From Ruminococcus sp. (GTDB taxonomy: Bacteria > Bacillota > Clostridia > Oscillospirales > Acutalibacteraceae): 64,000 nucleotides of DNA. The position numbers were made by a program, and so were the translations under genes. The DNA is taken from the NCBI GenBank assembly GCA_017410265.1, contig JAFQRC010000006.1:1-64000 (forward strand). The letters run 5' to 3'. The notes below the pieces were generated by a model. The model was not told where the DNA came from, did no database searches, and saw only the letters and a list, made by a program, of their open reading frames with translations. Shown here in pieces: positions 9,661-19,683 of this stretch; the stretch's first letter is position 1, and each line of letters begins with the position of its first letter.

Positions 9661-11768
9661 CTGTTGCTAAAACTGCGGGCTTTTGCTTTGGAGTTAATCG
9701 TGCCGTTGAGATTGTGAACTCTCTCGCTGAAGGTGAGAAAAATGTCTGTACTTTGGGTCCGATTATTCATAACAAAGAAATGGTACAAGAGCTAAAAGAC
9801 AAGGGCGTATATTCCATTGATGAGCTTTACAGTGCTGAAAATTACGATACCGTTGTTATTCGTTCTCACGGAGTACCAAGAGAGGTTTACGATGCTTTAG
9901 CTTCTATGGCATGTGAAGTTGTCGACGCTACTTGTCCTTTCGTTTCTAAAATTCACCGTATTGTTGCAAAAGCTGGAGAGAAAAACAAGACTGTTCTGAT
10001 AGCGGGGGATAAAAATCACCCTGAAGTTATGGGTATAGTCGGTCACTGCTGTGGAGAGTGTTATGCCTTTAAAGACGAGAAAGAACTGAGTGATTCTCTC
10101 TCTTTAATGCTAAATAAGAATATAAAAGACATCTGCGTTGTCGCACAAACTACTTTTGATGTAACTCTCTTTGAAAAATGTTTAAAAATTATCAAAAAAG
10201 TATATACAAACGCAGAAATTTTTGATACAATATGTAATGCTACGTCGGAAAGACAGGCTGAGGCTGAATCTCTTTCAAAGTCATCTGACTGTATGATCAT
10301 CATAGGTGATAAACACAGCAGTAATACTTGCAAGCTTTTTAGTATCTGCAAGCGCAACTGTGAGAACACCTTTTTGGTTGAAACTGAGGCTGATCTTGAT
10401 CTTGATATCGTGTCAAAGGCTGAGTCAATCGGCGTAACTGCGGGTGCTTCTACACCGGCAAGGATAATAAAGGAGGTACTGGATACAATGAACGATGTAA
10501 TCAAATCCAGCGAAACAAACGAATTCGAGAATTTTGAGGAGATGTTAGAAGAATCCCTCAAAAGTTTAAATACAAATGAAAGGGTTATGGGCACTGTTGT
10601 TGGCATTGCGCCAAACGAGGTTTTTGTTGATGTCGGCAGAAAACAGGCTGGTTTCATTCCGCTTGATGAGCTTTCTGCAACACCTATCAACAATCCTGAG
10701 GATGTTGTTAAAATTGGTGACGAGCTTGAGCTTCTCATCATGAAGACAAACGACCAGGAAGGCACAATCATGCTTTCTAAGCGCAGAGTTGACGCTAAGA
10801 AGGGCTGGGAGCTCTTAGAGAAAGCTTACGAAGAGAAAGAAATTCTTACAGGCGTAGTTACTGAAGTTATCAACGGCGGCGTTATCGTTGTTGCTCTTGA
10901 TTCAAGAGTATTTGTTCCTGCTTCACAGGCAACACTCAACCGTGACGAAGATTTAGAAGCTTTAAAGGGTCAGGAAGTACAGTTCAGACTTATCGAAGTT
11001 TCACAGCGTGGCAGAAGAAGAAAGGTTATCGGTTCTATCAAATCAGTTCTCAAAGATGAGTTTGCTGAGAAGAGAGCTGCTTTCTGGGAGACTGCTGAAG
11101 TTGGCAAGACATACACAGGTACTGTCAGAACTCTCACAAACTACGGTGCATTCGTTGATCTCGGCGGTGTATCCGGTATGATTCATATTTCTGAGCTCTC
11201 ATGGCTTAGAATCAAGCATCCAAGCGAAGTTGTTAACGTTGGTGATACAGTTGAAGTTTACATCAAGGACATCAACGATGAAACAAAGAAGATTTCTCTC
11301 GGTTACAAGAAGACTGAGGACAACCCATGGACTAAGCTTGAGAATGAGTACCCTGTAGGCACAGTTGTTAATGCTACTATCGTTGGTATGACAACTTTCG
11401 GTGCTTTCGCTAATATCATTCCTGGTATTGATGGTCTTATCCACATTTCTCAGATTTCTAATAAGAGAATCGAGAAGCCACAGGATGAGCTCAAGGTAGG
11501 CGAAGTTGTTGAAGCTAAGATTACAGCTATTGACTTTGAGAAGAAGCGCGTTAGCCTTTCAATCAGAGAACTCCTTCCGGATGCTCCTGTAATTCCTGAA
11601 GCAGTTGTTGAAGAAGTTATTGAAGAGGCTGTTGCTGAAGAAGCTGAGAGTGTAGCTGAAGTTGTAGAAGAACCTGTTGCTGAAGAGGCTGTAGCTGAAG
11701 TAGCAGAAGAGCCTGTTGCAGAAGTTGCAGAAGAGGCTGCAGAGGTTGAAACAGCAGACGCTGAATAA
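9651..11768 (+). CDS. ispH: IspH-ribosomal protein S1 fusion
   Basis: The 705-residue protein joins two functions. Residues 1-280 are IspH, the [4Fe-4S] reductase that makes IPP and DMAPP in the last step of the MEP pathway; the cluster cysteines are in AGFCFGVNRAV (Cys12), VDATCPFV (near 95) and DTICNATSERQ (near 195). Residues about 309-380, 395-460, 484-551 and 568-637 are four S1 RNA-binding domains (for example GFIPLDEL, YGAFVDLGGVSGMIHISELSW). The tail (about 649-705) is a low-complexity Glu/Ala/Val repeat. IspH-S1 fusions are known in Clostridia, where the S1 half is thought to aid translation. It overlaps plsC by 10 bases. Confidence 0.95.
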   Translation: MEITVAKTAGFCFGVNRAVEIVNSLAEGEKNVCTLGPIIHNKEMVQELKDKGVYSIDELYSAENYDTVVIRSHGVPREVYDALASMACEVVDATCPFVSKIHRIVAKAGEKNKTVLIAGDKNHPEVMGIVGHCCGECYAFKDEKELSDSLSLMLNKNIKDICVVAQTTFDVTLFEKCLKIIKKVYTNAEIFDTICNATSERQAEAESLSKSSDCMIIIGDKHSSNTCKLFSICKRNCENTFLVETEADLDLDIVSKAESIGVTAGASTPARIIKEVLDTMNDVIKSSETNEFENFEEMLEESLKSLNTNERVMGTVVGIAPNEVFVDVGRKQAGFIPLDELSATPINNPEDVVKIGDELELLIMKTNDQEGTIMLSKRRVDAKKGWELLEKAYEEKEILTGVVTEVINGGVIVVALDSRVFVPASQATLNRDEDLEALKGQEVQFRLIEVSQRGRRRKVIGSIKSVLKDEFAEKRAAFWETAEVGKTYTGTVRTLTNYGAFVDLGGVSGMIHISELSWLRIKHPSEVVNVGDTVEVYIKDINDETKKISLGYKKTEDNPWTKLENEYPVGTVVNATIVGMTTFGAFANIIPGIDGLIHISQISNKRIEKPQDELKVGEVVEAKITAIDFEKKRVSLSIRELLPDAPVIPEAVVEEVIEEAVAEEAESVAEVVEEPVAEEAVAEVAEEPVAEVAEEAAEVETADAE
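11597..11765 (+). repeat. Coding low-complexity Glu/Ala/Val repeat in the IspH-S1 tail
   Basis: Short degenerate repeats of codons for EEAVAEV/EEPVAE units make up the last 55 or so residues. Such acidic, disordered tails vary in length between strains. Confidence 0.7.
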
Positions 11769-11782
11769 TTTTACTTATAATT

Positions 11783-11812
11783 GGGCATCCGTTTCGGGTG
11801 CCCATTTGTGTA
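11783..11812 (+). terminator. Hairpin after ispH-S1, weak terminator or attenuator
   Basis: GGGCATCC, loop GTTTC, GGGTGCCC, followed by ATTTG and not a clean T-run. The stem is good but the tail is poor, so read-through into the next gene is likely. Confidence 0.45.
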
Positions 11813-11829
11813 TATGTTATGGTGATTTT

Positions 11830-12381
11830 ATGTATGAACAAATAAAAATTGAATCAAAGGCGGTTTTTGAGGAGCTTATTGAAAAGGCAAAGCTAAAGGA
11901 AAACAGCATTTTAGTCATCGGCTGTTCCACATCCGAAATTATCGGTGACACTATTGGCACTCATTCTTCGATGGATATAGCTAAAGCGCTTTACGACGGA
12001 ATGTATGAGATGCTCTGTAGCAATGGGATTTATATCGCTGTACAGTGCTGTGAGCATTTAAATCGTGCACTGGTAATTGAGCGTGAGCTTGCTGAGAAAC
12101 TACGCCTTGATATAGTCAACGCTGTTCCTCAGCCTAAAGCTGGTGGAAGCAGTGCGACCACTGCGTACTCTTTGATGTCTGACCCTGTAGTTGTTGAGCA
12201 TATCAGAGCTGACGCAGGTATTGATATCGGTGGCACTCTGATTGGTATGCATCTCAAAGAAACCGCTGTACCACTCAGACTTACACACAAATATATCGGA
12301 AAAGCTTTTGTTGCTACTGCCAGAACCAGAGCGAAGTTTATTGGTGGCGAGCGAGCCGTGTATAATCAGGAATTAATGTGA
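11830..12381 (+). CDS. UPF0340/TIGR01440 family protein
   Basis: This 183-residue cytosolic protein matches the TIGR01440 (YwlG-like) family of unknown function: VIGCSTSEIIGDTIGTHSS near 31 and VNAVPQPKAGGSSATTAY near 99. The start at 11830 matches the family N-terminus (MYEQIKIE, a helix ahead of the core); the reading frame upstream overlaps the terminator hairpin. The spacing suggests it is co-transcribed with the HD-domain gene that follows. No function is assigned. Confidence 0.8.
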   Translation: MYEQIKIESKAVFEELIEKAKLKENSILVIGCSTSEIIGDTIGTHSSMDIAKALYDGMYEMLCSNGIYIAVQCCEHLNRALVIERELAEKLRLDIVNAVPQPKAGGSSATTAYSLMSDPVVVEHIRADAGIDIGGTLIGMHLKETAVPLRLTHKYIGKAFVATARTRAKFIGGERAVYNQELM

Positions 12382-12389
12382 GGTTAATT

Positions 12390-14962
<2,573 letters not shown>

Positions 14963-14973
14963 ATATAGAATTT

Positions 14974-15009
14974 ACCCCTGTACCATTTTGGTGCAGGGGT
15001 TATATTTTT
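14974..15009 (+). terminator. Intrinsic terminator of ligA
   Basis: ACCCCTGTACC, loop ATTT, GGTGCAGGGGT (one G-T pair), followed by TATATTTTT. It separates ligA from the spoIIIA operon. Confidence 0.85.
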
Positions 15010-15028
15010 GTACGAGCCTTCATATTAC
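15002..15028 (+). promoter_or_regulatory. Candidate SigE promoter of the spoIIIA operon
   Basis: ATA (15002-15004), a 16-base spacer and CATATTAC (15021-15028) resemble the SigE pattern ATA-N16-18-CATACANT. In Bacillus subtilis spoIIIA is SigE-dependent. The match is partial and it overlaps the ligA terminator tail. Confidence 0.35.
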
Positions 15029-15049
15029 TTAACAAAAGGAGTGTTAAAA

Positions 15050-15994
15050 ATGAAGATAAAAAGTACAAGATTTAAATCAGCAATTATGGTGCTACCACCA
15101 CAGTTGTATTCAGTTTTGTCAAAAGCACCGAGTGTTGTCAGTGATAACGCTCAGGAGATTATTTTGCGTGTTGATAGACCACTTTGTGTCGAATGTAGCA
15201 ATAAACGCTACTACTTTACTAAGAATAACTGCGTTACAGATACAATATTTGATTCTAATATGCTTTGTGTAAGCCAAAAGGAAATATTCGATACTTTTTC
15301 GAACATCTGTAATTTCTCAGTGTATTCCCGTCAAAGTGAAATCAACAGCGGGTATATTACGCTCAAAGGTGGTCACAGAGCGGGTATCTGCGGCACAGCG
15401 GTGCTTTCAAAAGGTGAAATCGTAAATATAAAGGACATAACCTCCATAAACATCCGTATTGCCAGAGAAATAATCGGCTGTGCTGATGAACTGATTTCTC
15501 AGATAAATCCACTCAGCGGAGTGCTTATTTGCGGTTCACCTTGCTCGGGTAAAACCACTTTGATTCGTGATTTAGCACGTAGTTTGTCTTATAAACACAA
15601 AATCAGCCTGATTGACGAGAGAAATGAGCTTTCGTCCAATGTAAGTGGAGTTTTTCAGAATGATATCGGTCTATGCGATGTTTTTGAATCCTACATTAAG
15701 AATGATGCTATAATTCATGCGGTACGCTCGATGTCGCCTGATATTATCGTATGTGATGAGATTTCAACAGCTAAAGATGTTGAAGCTGTGACTTATGCAC
15801 TCAACTGTGGTGTGTCTTTCATAGCTACAGTTCACGCTGATAGTATGGAAAATTTATTTAAACGACCTTTAGCTAAAAGCTTGTTAGAAAGCGGAGCGTT
15901 TTCTCAACTTGTATTCCTTGACTCGAGAAATAATGCAGGAAAAATCAAGTCTATCGTTGAATATAGTACTGTTTTGGGTGATACATATGATTAA
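15050..15994 (+). CDS. spoIIIAA: Stage III sporulation protein AA (ATPase)
   Basis: SpoIIIAA is the mother-cell ATPase of the SpoIIIA-SpoIIQ channel and resembles secretion ATPases of the type II/IV kind. The 314-residue protein has a Walker A motif GSPCSGKTT (near 162), a Walker B-like DIIVCDEI near 230 and a GGHRAGICGTAV segment typical of the family. The ATG at 15050 follows AAAAGGAG by 7 bases. It is the first of eight genes in conserved order and overlaps spoIIIAB by 8 bases. Confidence 0.95.
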   Translation: MKIKSTRFKSAIMVLPPQLYSVLSKAPSVVSDNAQEIILRVDRPLCVECSNKRYYFTKNNCVTDTIFDSNMLCVSQKEIFDTFSNICNFSVYSRQSEINSGYITLKGGHRAGICGTAVLSKGEIVNIKDITSINIRIAREIIGCADELISQINPLSGVLICGSPCSGKTTLIRDLARSLSYKHKISLIDERNELSSNVSGVFQNDIGLCDVFESYIKNDAIIHAVRSMSPDIIVCDEISTAKDVEAVTYALNCGVSFIATVHADSMENLFKRPLAKSLLESGAFSQLVFLDSRNNAGKIKSIVEYSTVLGDTYD

Positions 15995-16454
15995 GCTGTT
16001 GCTGTGTATAGCTATTATAGCTTCGTCATCCTTGGTTGGTTTTAGTTACTCGAATTCACTTTACAGAAGGAAATCGGTGCTTGAGAATTTTTCATTGATG
16101 ATTAAAAACTGTTCTACAAAAATCCGCTACAACTCAGGAGACTTGTTCGAAATTTTCGACACTGAATCTATAAACTACAGCTTTAATACGAAAAAACCGT
16201 TTTGTGAACAGTGGTGCGAAATGCTCAAAGCTTATTCTAAAATACTCACTATTGAAGATATAAAAATACTAAAAGATTTTTCAGAGAATCTCGGTACTTA
16301 CGATGTTTCGGGAGAGCTTTCAAATATCAGTATGTATATTGAAATGCTGAGCGCGCAGATAGAAATAGCCGACCAACAAATAAAAGAAAAGTCGAAGCTC
16401 TATAAAACTCTCGGAATGTCTTTCGGACTGGCTGTCGCAATATTACTCATTTAG
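15987..16454 (+). CDS. spoIIIAB: Stage III sporulation protein AB
   Basis: SpoIIIAB (155 residues) resembles GspF-like secretion platform proteins. It has an N-terminal membrane helix (LLLCIAIIASSSLVGF), a helical soluble part and a C-terminal membrane helix (GLAVAILLI). It follows spoIIIAA with an 8-base overlap and precedes spoIIIAC, the standard order. The start at 15987 gives the normal family length. Confidence 0.9.
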   Translation: MIKLLLCIAIIASSSLVGFSYSNSLYRRKSVLENFSLMIKNCSTKIRYNSGDLFEIFDTESINYSFNTKKPFCEQWCEMLKAYSKILTIEDIKILKDFSENLGTYDVSGELSNISMYIEMLSAQIEIADQQIKEKSKLYKTLGMSFGLAVAILLI

Positions 16455-16467
16455 GAAGAGGTACATA

Positions 16468-16662
16468 ATGGATGTTGATATGATATTTAAAATTGCCGCA
16501 ATCGGCATAATAGTCGCGATATTAAACCAACTGCTTGTCCGAAGCGGGCGGGAGGAGCAGGCACTCCTCACCACAATTGCTGGTCTAATAGTAGCATTGA
16601 TGATGATTATAACTCAGATAAGCGACCTGTTTACAACTATAAAAAACACTTTCGGATTGTGA
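16468..16662 (+). CDS. spoIIIAC: Stage III sporulation protein AC
   Basis: This 64-residue protein is two membrane helices (IFKIAAIGIIVAILNQLLV and LLTTIAGLIVALMMIITQI) around the short loop RSGREEQA, the typical SpoIIIAC layout. It is thought to form part of the channel base. GAAGAGG lies before its ATG, and only 4 bases separate it from spoIIIAD. Confidence 0.93.
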   Translation: MDVDMIFKIAAIGIIVAILNQLLVRSGREEQALLTTIAGLIVALMMIITQISDLFTTIKNTFGL

Positions 16663-16666
16663 TTGT

Positions 16667-17068
16667 ATGAATATTGTATCAATTTGTGCTATTGCCGTAG
16701 TTTCAACAGTCCTAGCTATTGCGCTGAAACGACATAATCAGGAGCTATCGCTTTTAGTGTCAATAGGCGCAGCGGTGATAATACTGCTTAGCGTAATAGA
16801 ATATGTGCTAAGCTCGATTGATTCTGTCAGCACTATTTTAGCTCAGGCTAATATAAACAGTGAATATGTGGTTATTCTGCTGAAGGTTCTCGGTATCTGT
16901 TTTTTGACAGAATTCACTTGTGATACTACTAAAGAAGCAGGTATGTGTGCTCTTTGTAGTAACATTGCTCTGGCGGGAAAAATCGTTGTACTTGTCACCG
17001 TAATGCCAATGTTTATGGAGGTTTTGGATGTCGTCGTAAAACTCACTGGAGGTGAGAGCCTTGCATAA
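16667..17068 (+). CDS. spoIIIAD: Stage III sporulation protein AD
   Basis: SpoIIIAD (133 residues) has four predicted membrane helices and resembles a duplicated SpoIIIAC. Conserved stretches include ELSLLVSIGAAVIILLSVI and ICFLTEFTCDTTKEAG, the latter characteristic of the family. Its ribosome binding site is weak, so it may rely on coupling to spoIIIAC 4 bases upstream. Its end overlaps spoIIIAE by 8 bases. Confidence 0.93.
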   Translation: MNIVSICAIAVVSTVLAIALKRHNQELSLLVSIGAAVIILLSVIEYVLSSIDSVSTILAQANINSEYVVILLKVLGICFLTEFTCDTTKEAGMCALCSNIALAGKIVVLVTVMPMFMEVLDVVVKLTGGESLA

Positions 17069-18185
17069 AAAAATAGTTACATTTTTTATAGCCTTGTTAT
17101 TGATTGTGGCGTTGTCTGTTGTCAGAGTAAGCGCTGAGGATATTTCTGAATTAGAAAAAAGCTTAGATTCTCTGATGGATTCTTTATCTGACGAAGCTAA
17201 AGGGGATTTGGCATCAGTCGGAGTTACATCTCCTGACATAAATGATATGAAAAACCTGTCGTTTGAATCAATAATAGAGCTTATAGTGAACAAGCTTTCT
17301 TTTTATAGCGGGGCATCATTTTCAGCATCAGCTGTTGTGATAGCGATACTTCTTTTAAACGCTCTTTTTGATAGCTATACAGACGCTCTCAAACAGTCGA
17401 CTACAAAAGAAGTGATTCAGGTGGTATCAACTCTATGTATTACAACAACTCTCGTCATTCCGATAATAGATTTAATAAATGACTCTATAGCGACTATTAC
17501 AGATGCATCGAATTTCATGCTTTTATACATTCCGATTATGGTAGCGATTGTGACTTTCTCGGGACAAGCGGTGAGCGCTGCATCATACTATTCGTTTATG
17601 GTGCTGGCATGTCAGGGGATTTCACAGCTGTCTACTCGGGTGATTTCACCGTTGCTTAGTGTGTACCTCGGCTTTTGTGTTTCTTCATCTATATGCGACA
17701 GGGTTAATCTTAGAGGTTTGTGCCAGATGTTTTCAAAGGTTATCAAATGGCTCGTAGCTTTTTCGATGACAGTTTTTTCTGCTTTGATGACAATTCGCTC
17801 GATGATAACGACAGCGTATGATTCGGTTACAGCTCGGGCGGTACGGTTTACTATGTCGTCATTTATACCGATTGTCGGAGCGGCACTGTCAGAGTCGTAT
17901 AAAACAATTCAGGGCAGTATAAATCTTCTTCGTTCGGGTGCAGGAGTTTTTGTGATTTTAGCGATACTTATTGTTTTTTTACCCTGTGTTTGCAGATGTT
18001 TGATGTGGCTATTATCGATAAACCTGTGTAAATGCATCGGCGAAATCATCTCGGTTACATCACCTATAAATATGCTCAGCTGCGTGTCATCGGTTATCTC
18101 TACTGTTTTTGCAATTACAGTCTGCGTTATGGCTGTATTTGTCATTTCAACTGCTTTACTAATAACGCTCGGAGGTGGAGCCTGA
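17061..18185 (+). CDS. spoIIIAE: Stage III sporulation protein AE
   Basis: SpoIIIAE is the large polytopic membrane subunit of the feeding-tube channel. The 374-residue protein starts with a signal-like helix (IVTFFIALLLIVALSVVRVSAE), then an acidic region (about 30-80) and multiple membrane helices. The TTG at 17061 was chosen because GGAGGTG lies 7-8 bases before it; a GTG at 17052 is inside that site. It overlaps spoIIIAD by 8 bases and shares one base with spoIIIAF. Confidence 0.92.
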   Translation: MHKKIVTFFIALLLIVALSVVRVSAEDISELEKSLDSLMDSLSDEAKGDLASVGVTSPDINDMKNLSFESIIELIVNKLSFYSGASFSASAVVIAILLLNALFDSYTDALKQSTTKEVIQVVSTLCITTTLVIPIIDLINDSIATITDASNFMLLYIPIMVAIVTFSGQAVSAASYYSFMVLACQGISQLSTRVISPLLSVYLGFCVSSSICDRVNLRGLCQMFSKVIKWLVAFSMTVFSALMTIRSMITTAYDSVTARAVRFTMSSFIPIVGAALSESYKTIQGSINLLRSGAGVFVILAILIVFLPCVCRCLMWLLSINLCKCIGEIISVTSPINMLSCVSSVISTVFAITVCVMAVFVISTALLITLGGGA

Positions 18186-18661
18186 TGAACGCTTTAAGAT
18201 CTATGTCAGTAATTGCATGTGTCTGTTGTATCGCTTGTTCGCTGATTTCGATTATAGCACCTCTTGGCAAAATGAGAAAAATTGTGAATTTAGTATTGGG
18301 TCTTTTCATAATCTGCAGTATGCTCATACCGCTTGTCGGCTTATTTACTACAGATATTCCTGACTTAAATCTTGAAGAACAATATAGCGACTTGAGTTTG
18401 AACGAGAAGGAGTACGAAAAGCTGATATTAAATGAAACCGCCGACAATCTCGTTGTCGCCGCCAACGAGCTATTATTAAGTGAAAATATACAAGTTGATA
18501 ATATTGAAATCGGAATAAAAAAAACGGACAACAATAGCATATATATCAGCCGTATTAACATATATATTAGCAAAGATCTTGATAGCAGGGCTGATGCAAT
18601 CAAAAGAATCATAAGTACAAATATGTCTAAAGAACCGGTGGTAATAGTAAGTGAAAACTAA
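18185..18661 (+). CDS. spoIIIAF: Stage III sporulation protein AF
   Basis: SpoIIIAF (158 residues) has two N-terminal membrane helices (SVIACVCCIACSLISIIAPL and VNLVLGLFIICSMLIPLVGLF) and a soluble domain that may form a ring in the intermembrane space. The ATG overlaps the spoIIIAE stop (TGATG), with GGAGGTGG just before. It overlaps spoIIIAG by 11 bases. Confidence 0.9.
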   Translation: MNALRSMSVIACVCCIACSLISIIAPLGKMRKIVNLVLGLFIICSMLIPLVGLFTTDIPDLNLEEQYSDLSLNEKEYEKLILNETADNLVVAANELLLSENIQVDNIEIGIKKTDNNSIYISRINIYISKDLDSRADAIKRIISTNMSKEPVVIVSEN

Positions 18662-19079
18662 AATGAATTATAAAAAATTACTCGATGACCCAAAGGTTAT
18701 GAGAATTGCTGTTATAGTAGGAGTAAGTGCGATTGCGCTGATTTTTTTGTCGTCGTTTATAGATGCCTCGACATTTCAACGCTCTGTAGATACCGATGAA
18801 TATTGTATAGCTCTTGAAGAAAATCTACTGTCGGTTGTCACACAGATTGAAGGAGTTGGGAATGCAAAAATCTTTCTGACTATGGATAACGACGGCGAAA
18901 ATGTCTATCTGAACAATTCCGATACAAAAACCCAGAGCATAACACCTGTTGTGCGTGGAGTAGTTATAGTATGCGACGGGGGAGATGACCCCGTGGTTGT
19001 GAGCAGAGTGATGTCTGCCGTGACTAAGTCACTGAGTATTTCATCAAATAAAGTATGTGTTACAAAGTTATCAAATTAA
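18651..19079 (+). CDS. spoIIIAG: Stage III sporulation protein AG
   Basis: SpoIIIAG is the ring-forming subunit related to EscJ/PrgK secretion proteins. The 142-residue protein has one membrane helix (about 18-37) and a ring-building motif domain: LEENLLSVVTQIEGVGNAKIFLTM, followed by TPVVRGVVIVCDGGDDPVV. At 142 residues it is shorter than many relatives, through a short linker. A GTG start at 18651 is used; an ATG at 18663 is the alternative. Confidence 0.93.
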   Translation: MKTKMNYKKLLDDPKVMRIAVIVGVSAIALIFLSSFIDASTFQRSVDTDEYCIALEENLLSVVTQIEGVGNAKIFLTMDNDGENVYLNNSDTKTQSITPVVRGVVIVCDGGDDPVVVSRVMSAVTKSLSISSNKVCVTKLSN

Positions 19080-19093
19080 GCGGAGGTAAAATA

Positions 19094-19642
19094 ATGAAAA
19101 TTCAAAAAAGACATATAGTGCTGGCGGCACTTGTATTAGCGTTGGGAGCGGCAGTGTTTATAAACTGGCAGTTTTCAGATTCAGGAGCTTCACTGATACA
19201 CGAAGCATCTAAAGAGCTCGGAGCGGCAACCTACGTAAACGCTGATACTTCTACTGATGATGAGGTCGCAAATGTATCAAAACAAACTACAAAAGCAGAA
19301 GAGTATTTTGCGAAAGCTACTACTGAGCGACAGCAAGCGTACGATACTGCTGTTGAAACAGCTAAGGAAACACTGGAGCTTGCTGATTCATCGGATGAAG
19401 CAAAAACTCAAGCGGTACAACAGCTCAATAAGCTTGAAGATAATCTGGTTATTCAGAGCAACATAGAAAGCTTGTTGAAGGGTAAAGGATTCAGTGAATG
19501 TTTATGCCTTATCTCAGAAGATTCGTGCACTGTTTGTGTGATAAAGGAAGAGCTTGTGGACGATGCTCCGCTGATAATTAAAGATGCGGTGCTTTCTCAG
19601 ATGGATATAGATTTTAACAGCATTACTATAATTGATGTATGA
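19094..19642 (+). CDS. spoIIIAH: Stage III sporulation protein AH
   Basis: SpoIIIAH binds SpoIIQ across the intermembrane space to join mother cell and forespore. The 182-residue protein has a membrane anchor (RHIVLAALVLALGAAVFINW), a Thr/Ala/Glu-rich helical linker (about 45-115) and a C-terminal ring-building domain (LLKGKGFSECLCLISEDSCTVCV). CGGAGGT lies before its ATG. It ends the operon, and no spoIIQ is in the window. Confidence 0.94.
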   Translation: MKIQKRHIVLAALVLALGAAVFINWQFSDSGASLIHEASKELGAATYVNADTSTDDEVANVSKQTTKAEEYFAKATTERQQAYDTAVETAKETLELADSSDEAKTQAVQQLNKLEDNLVIQSNIESLLKGKGFSECLCLISEDSCTVCVIKEELVDDAPLIIKDAVLSQMDIDFNSITIIDV

Positions 19643-19645
19643 AAA

Positions 19646-19683
19646 ATCCCTCGTGTACAAATTGTACACGAGGGATGATTTTT
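19646..19683. terminator. Strong bidirectional terminator between spoIIIAH and pulA
   Basis: A perfect 15-base inverted repeat (ATCCCTCGTGTACAA and its complement around one central A) has a T-run on the right for the spoIIIA operon and, on the minus strand, a T-run for pulA. Both genes end within a few bases of it. Confidence 0.9.

Noticed and set aside
10061..10771. 236-codon open frame on the minus strand inside ispH-S1
   Set aside because: It lies fully antisense to a clear gene, is Ser-rich as expected from mirrored codons, has no domain and no ribosome binding site.
11617..11841. Gln/Leu-rich frame opposite the IspH-S1 tail
   Set aside because: It is the mirror image of the Glu/Ala codon repeat.
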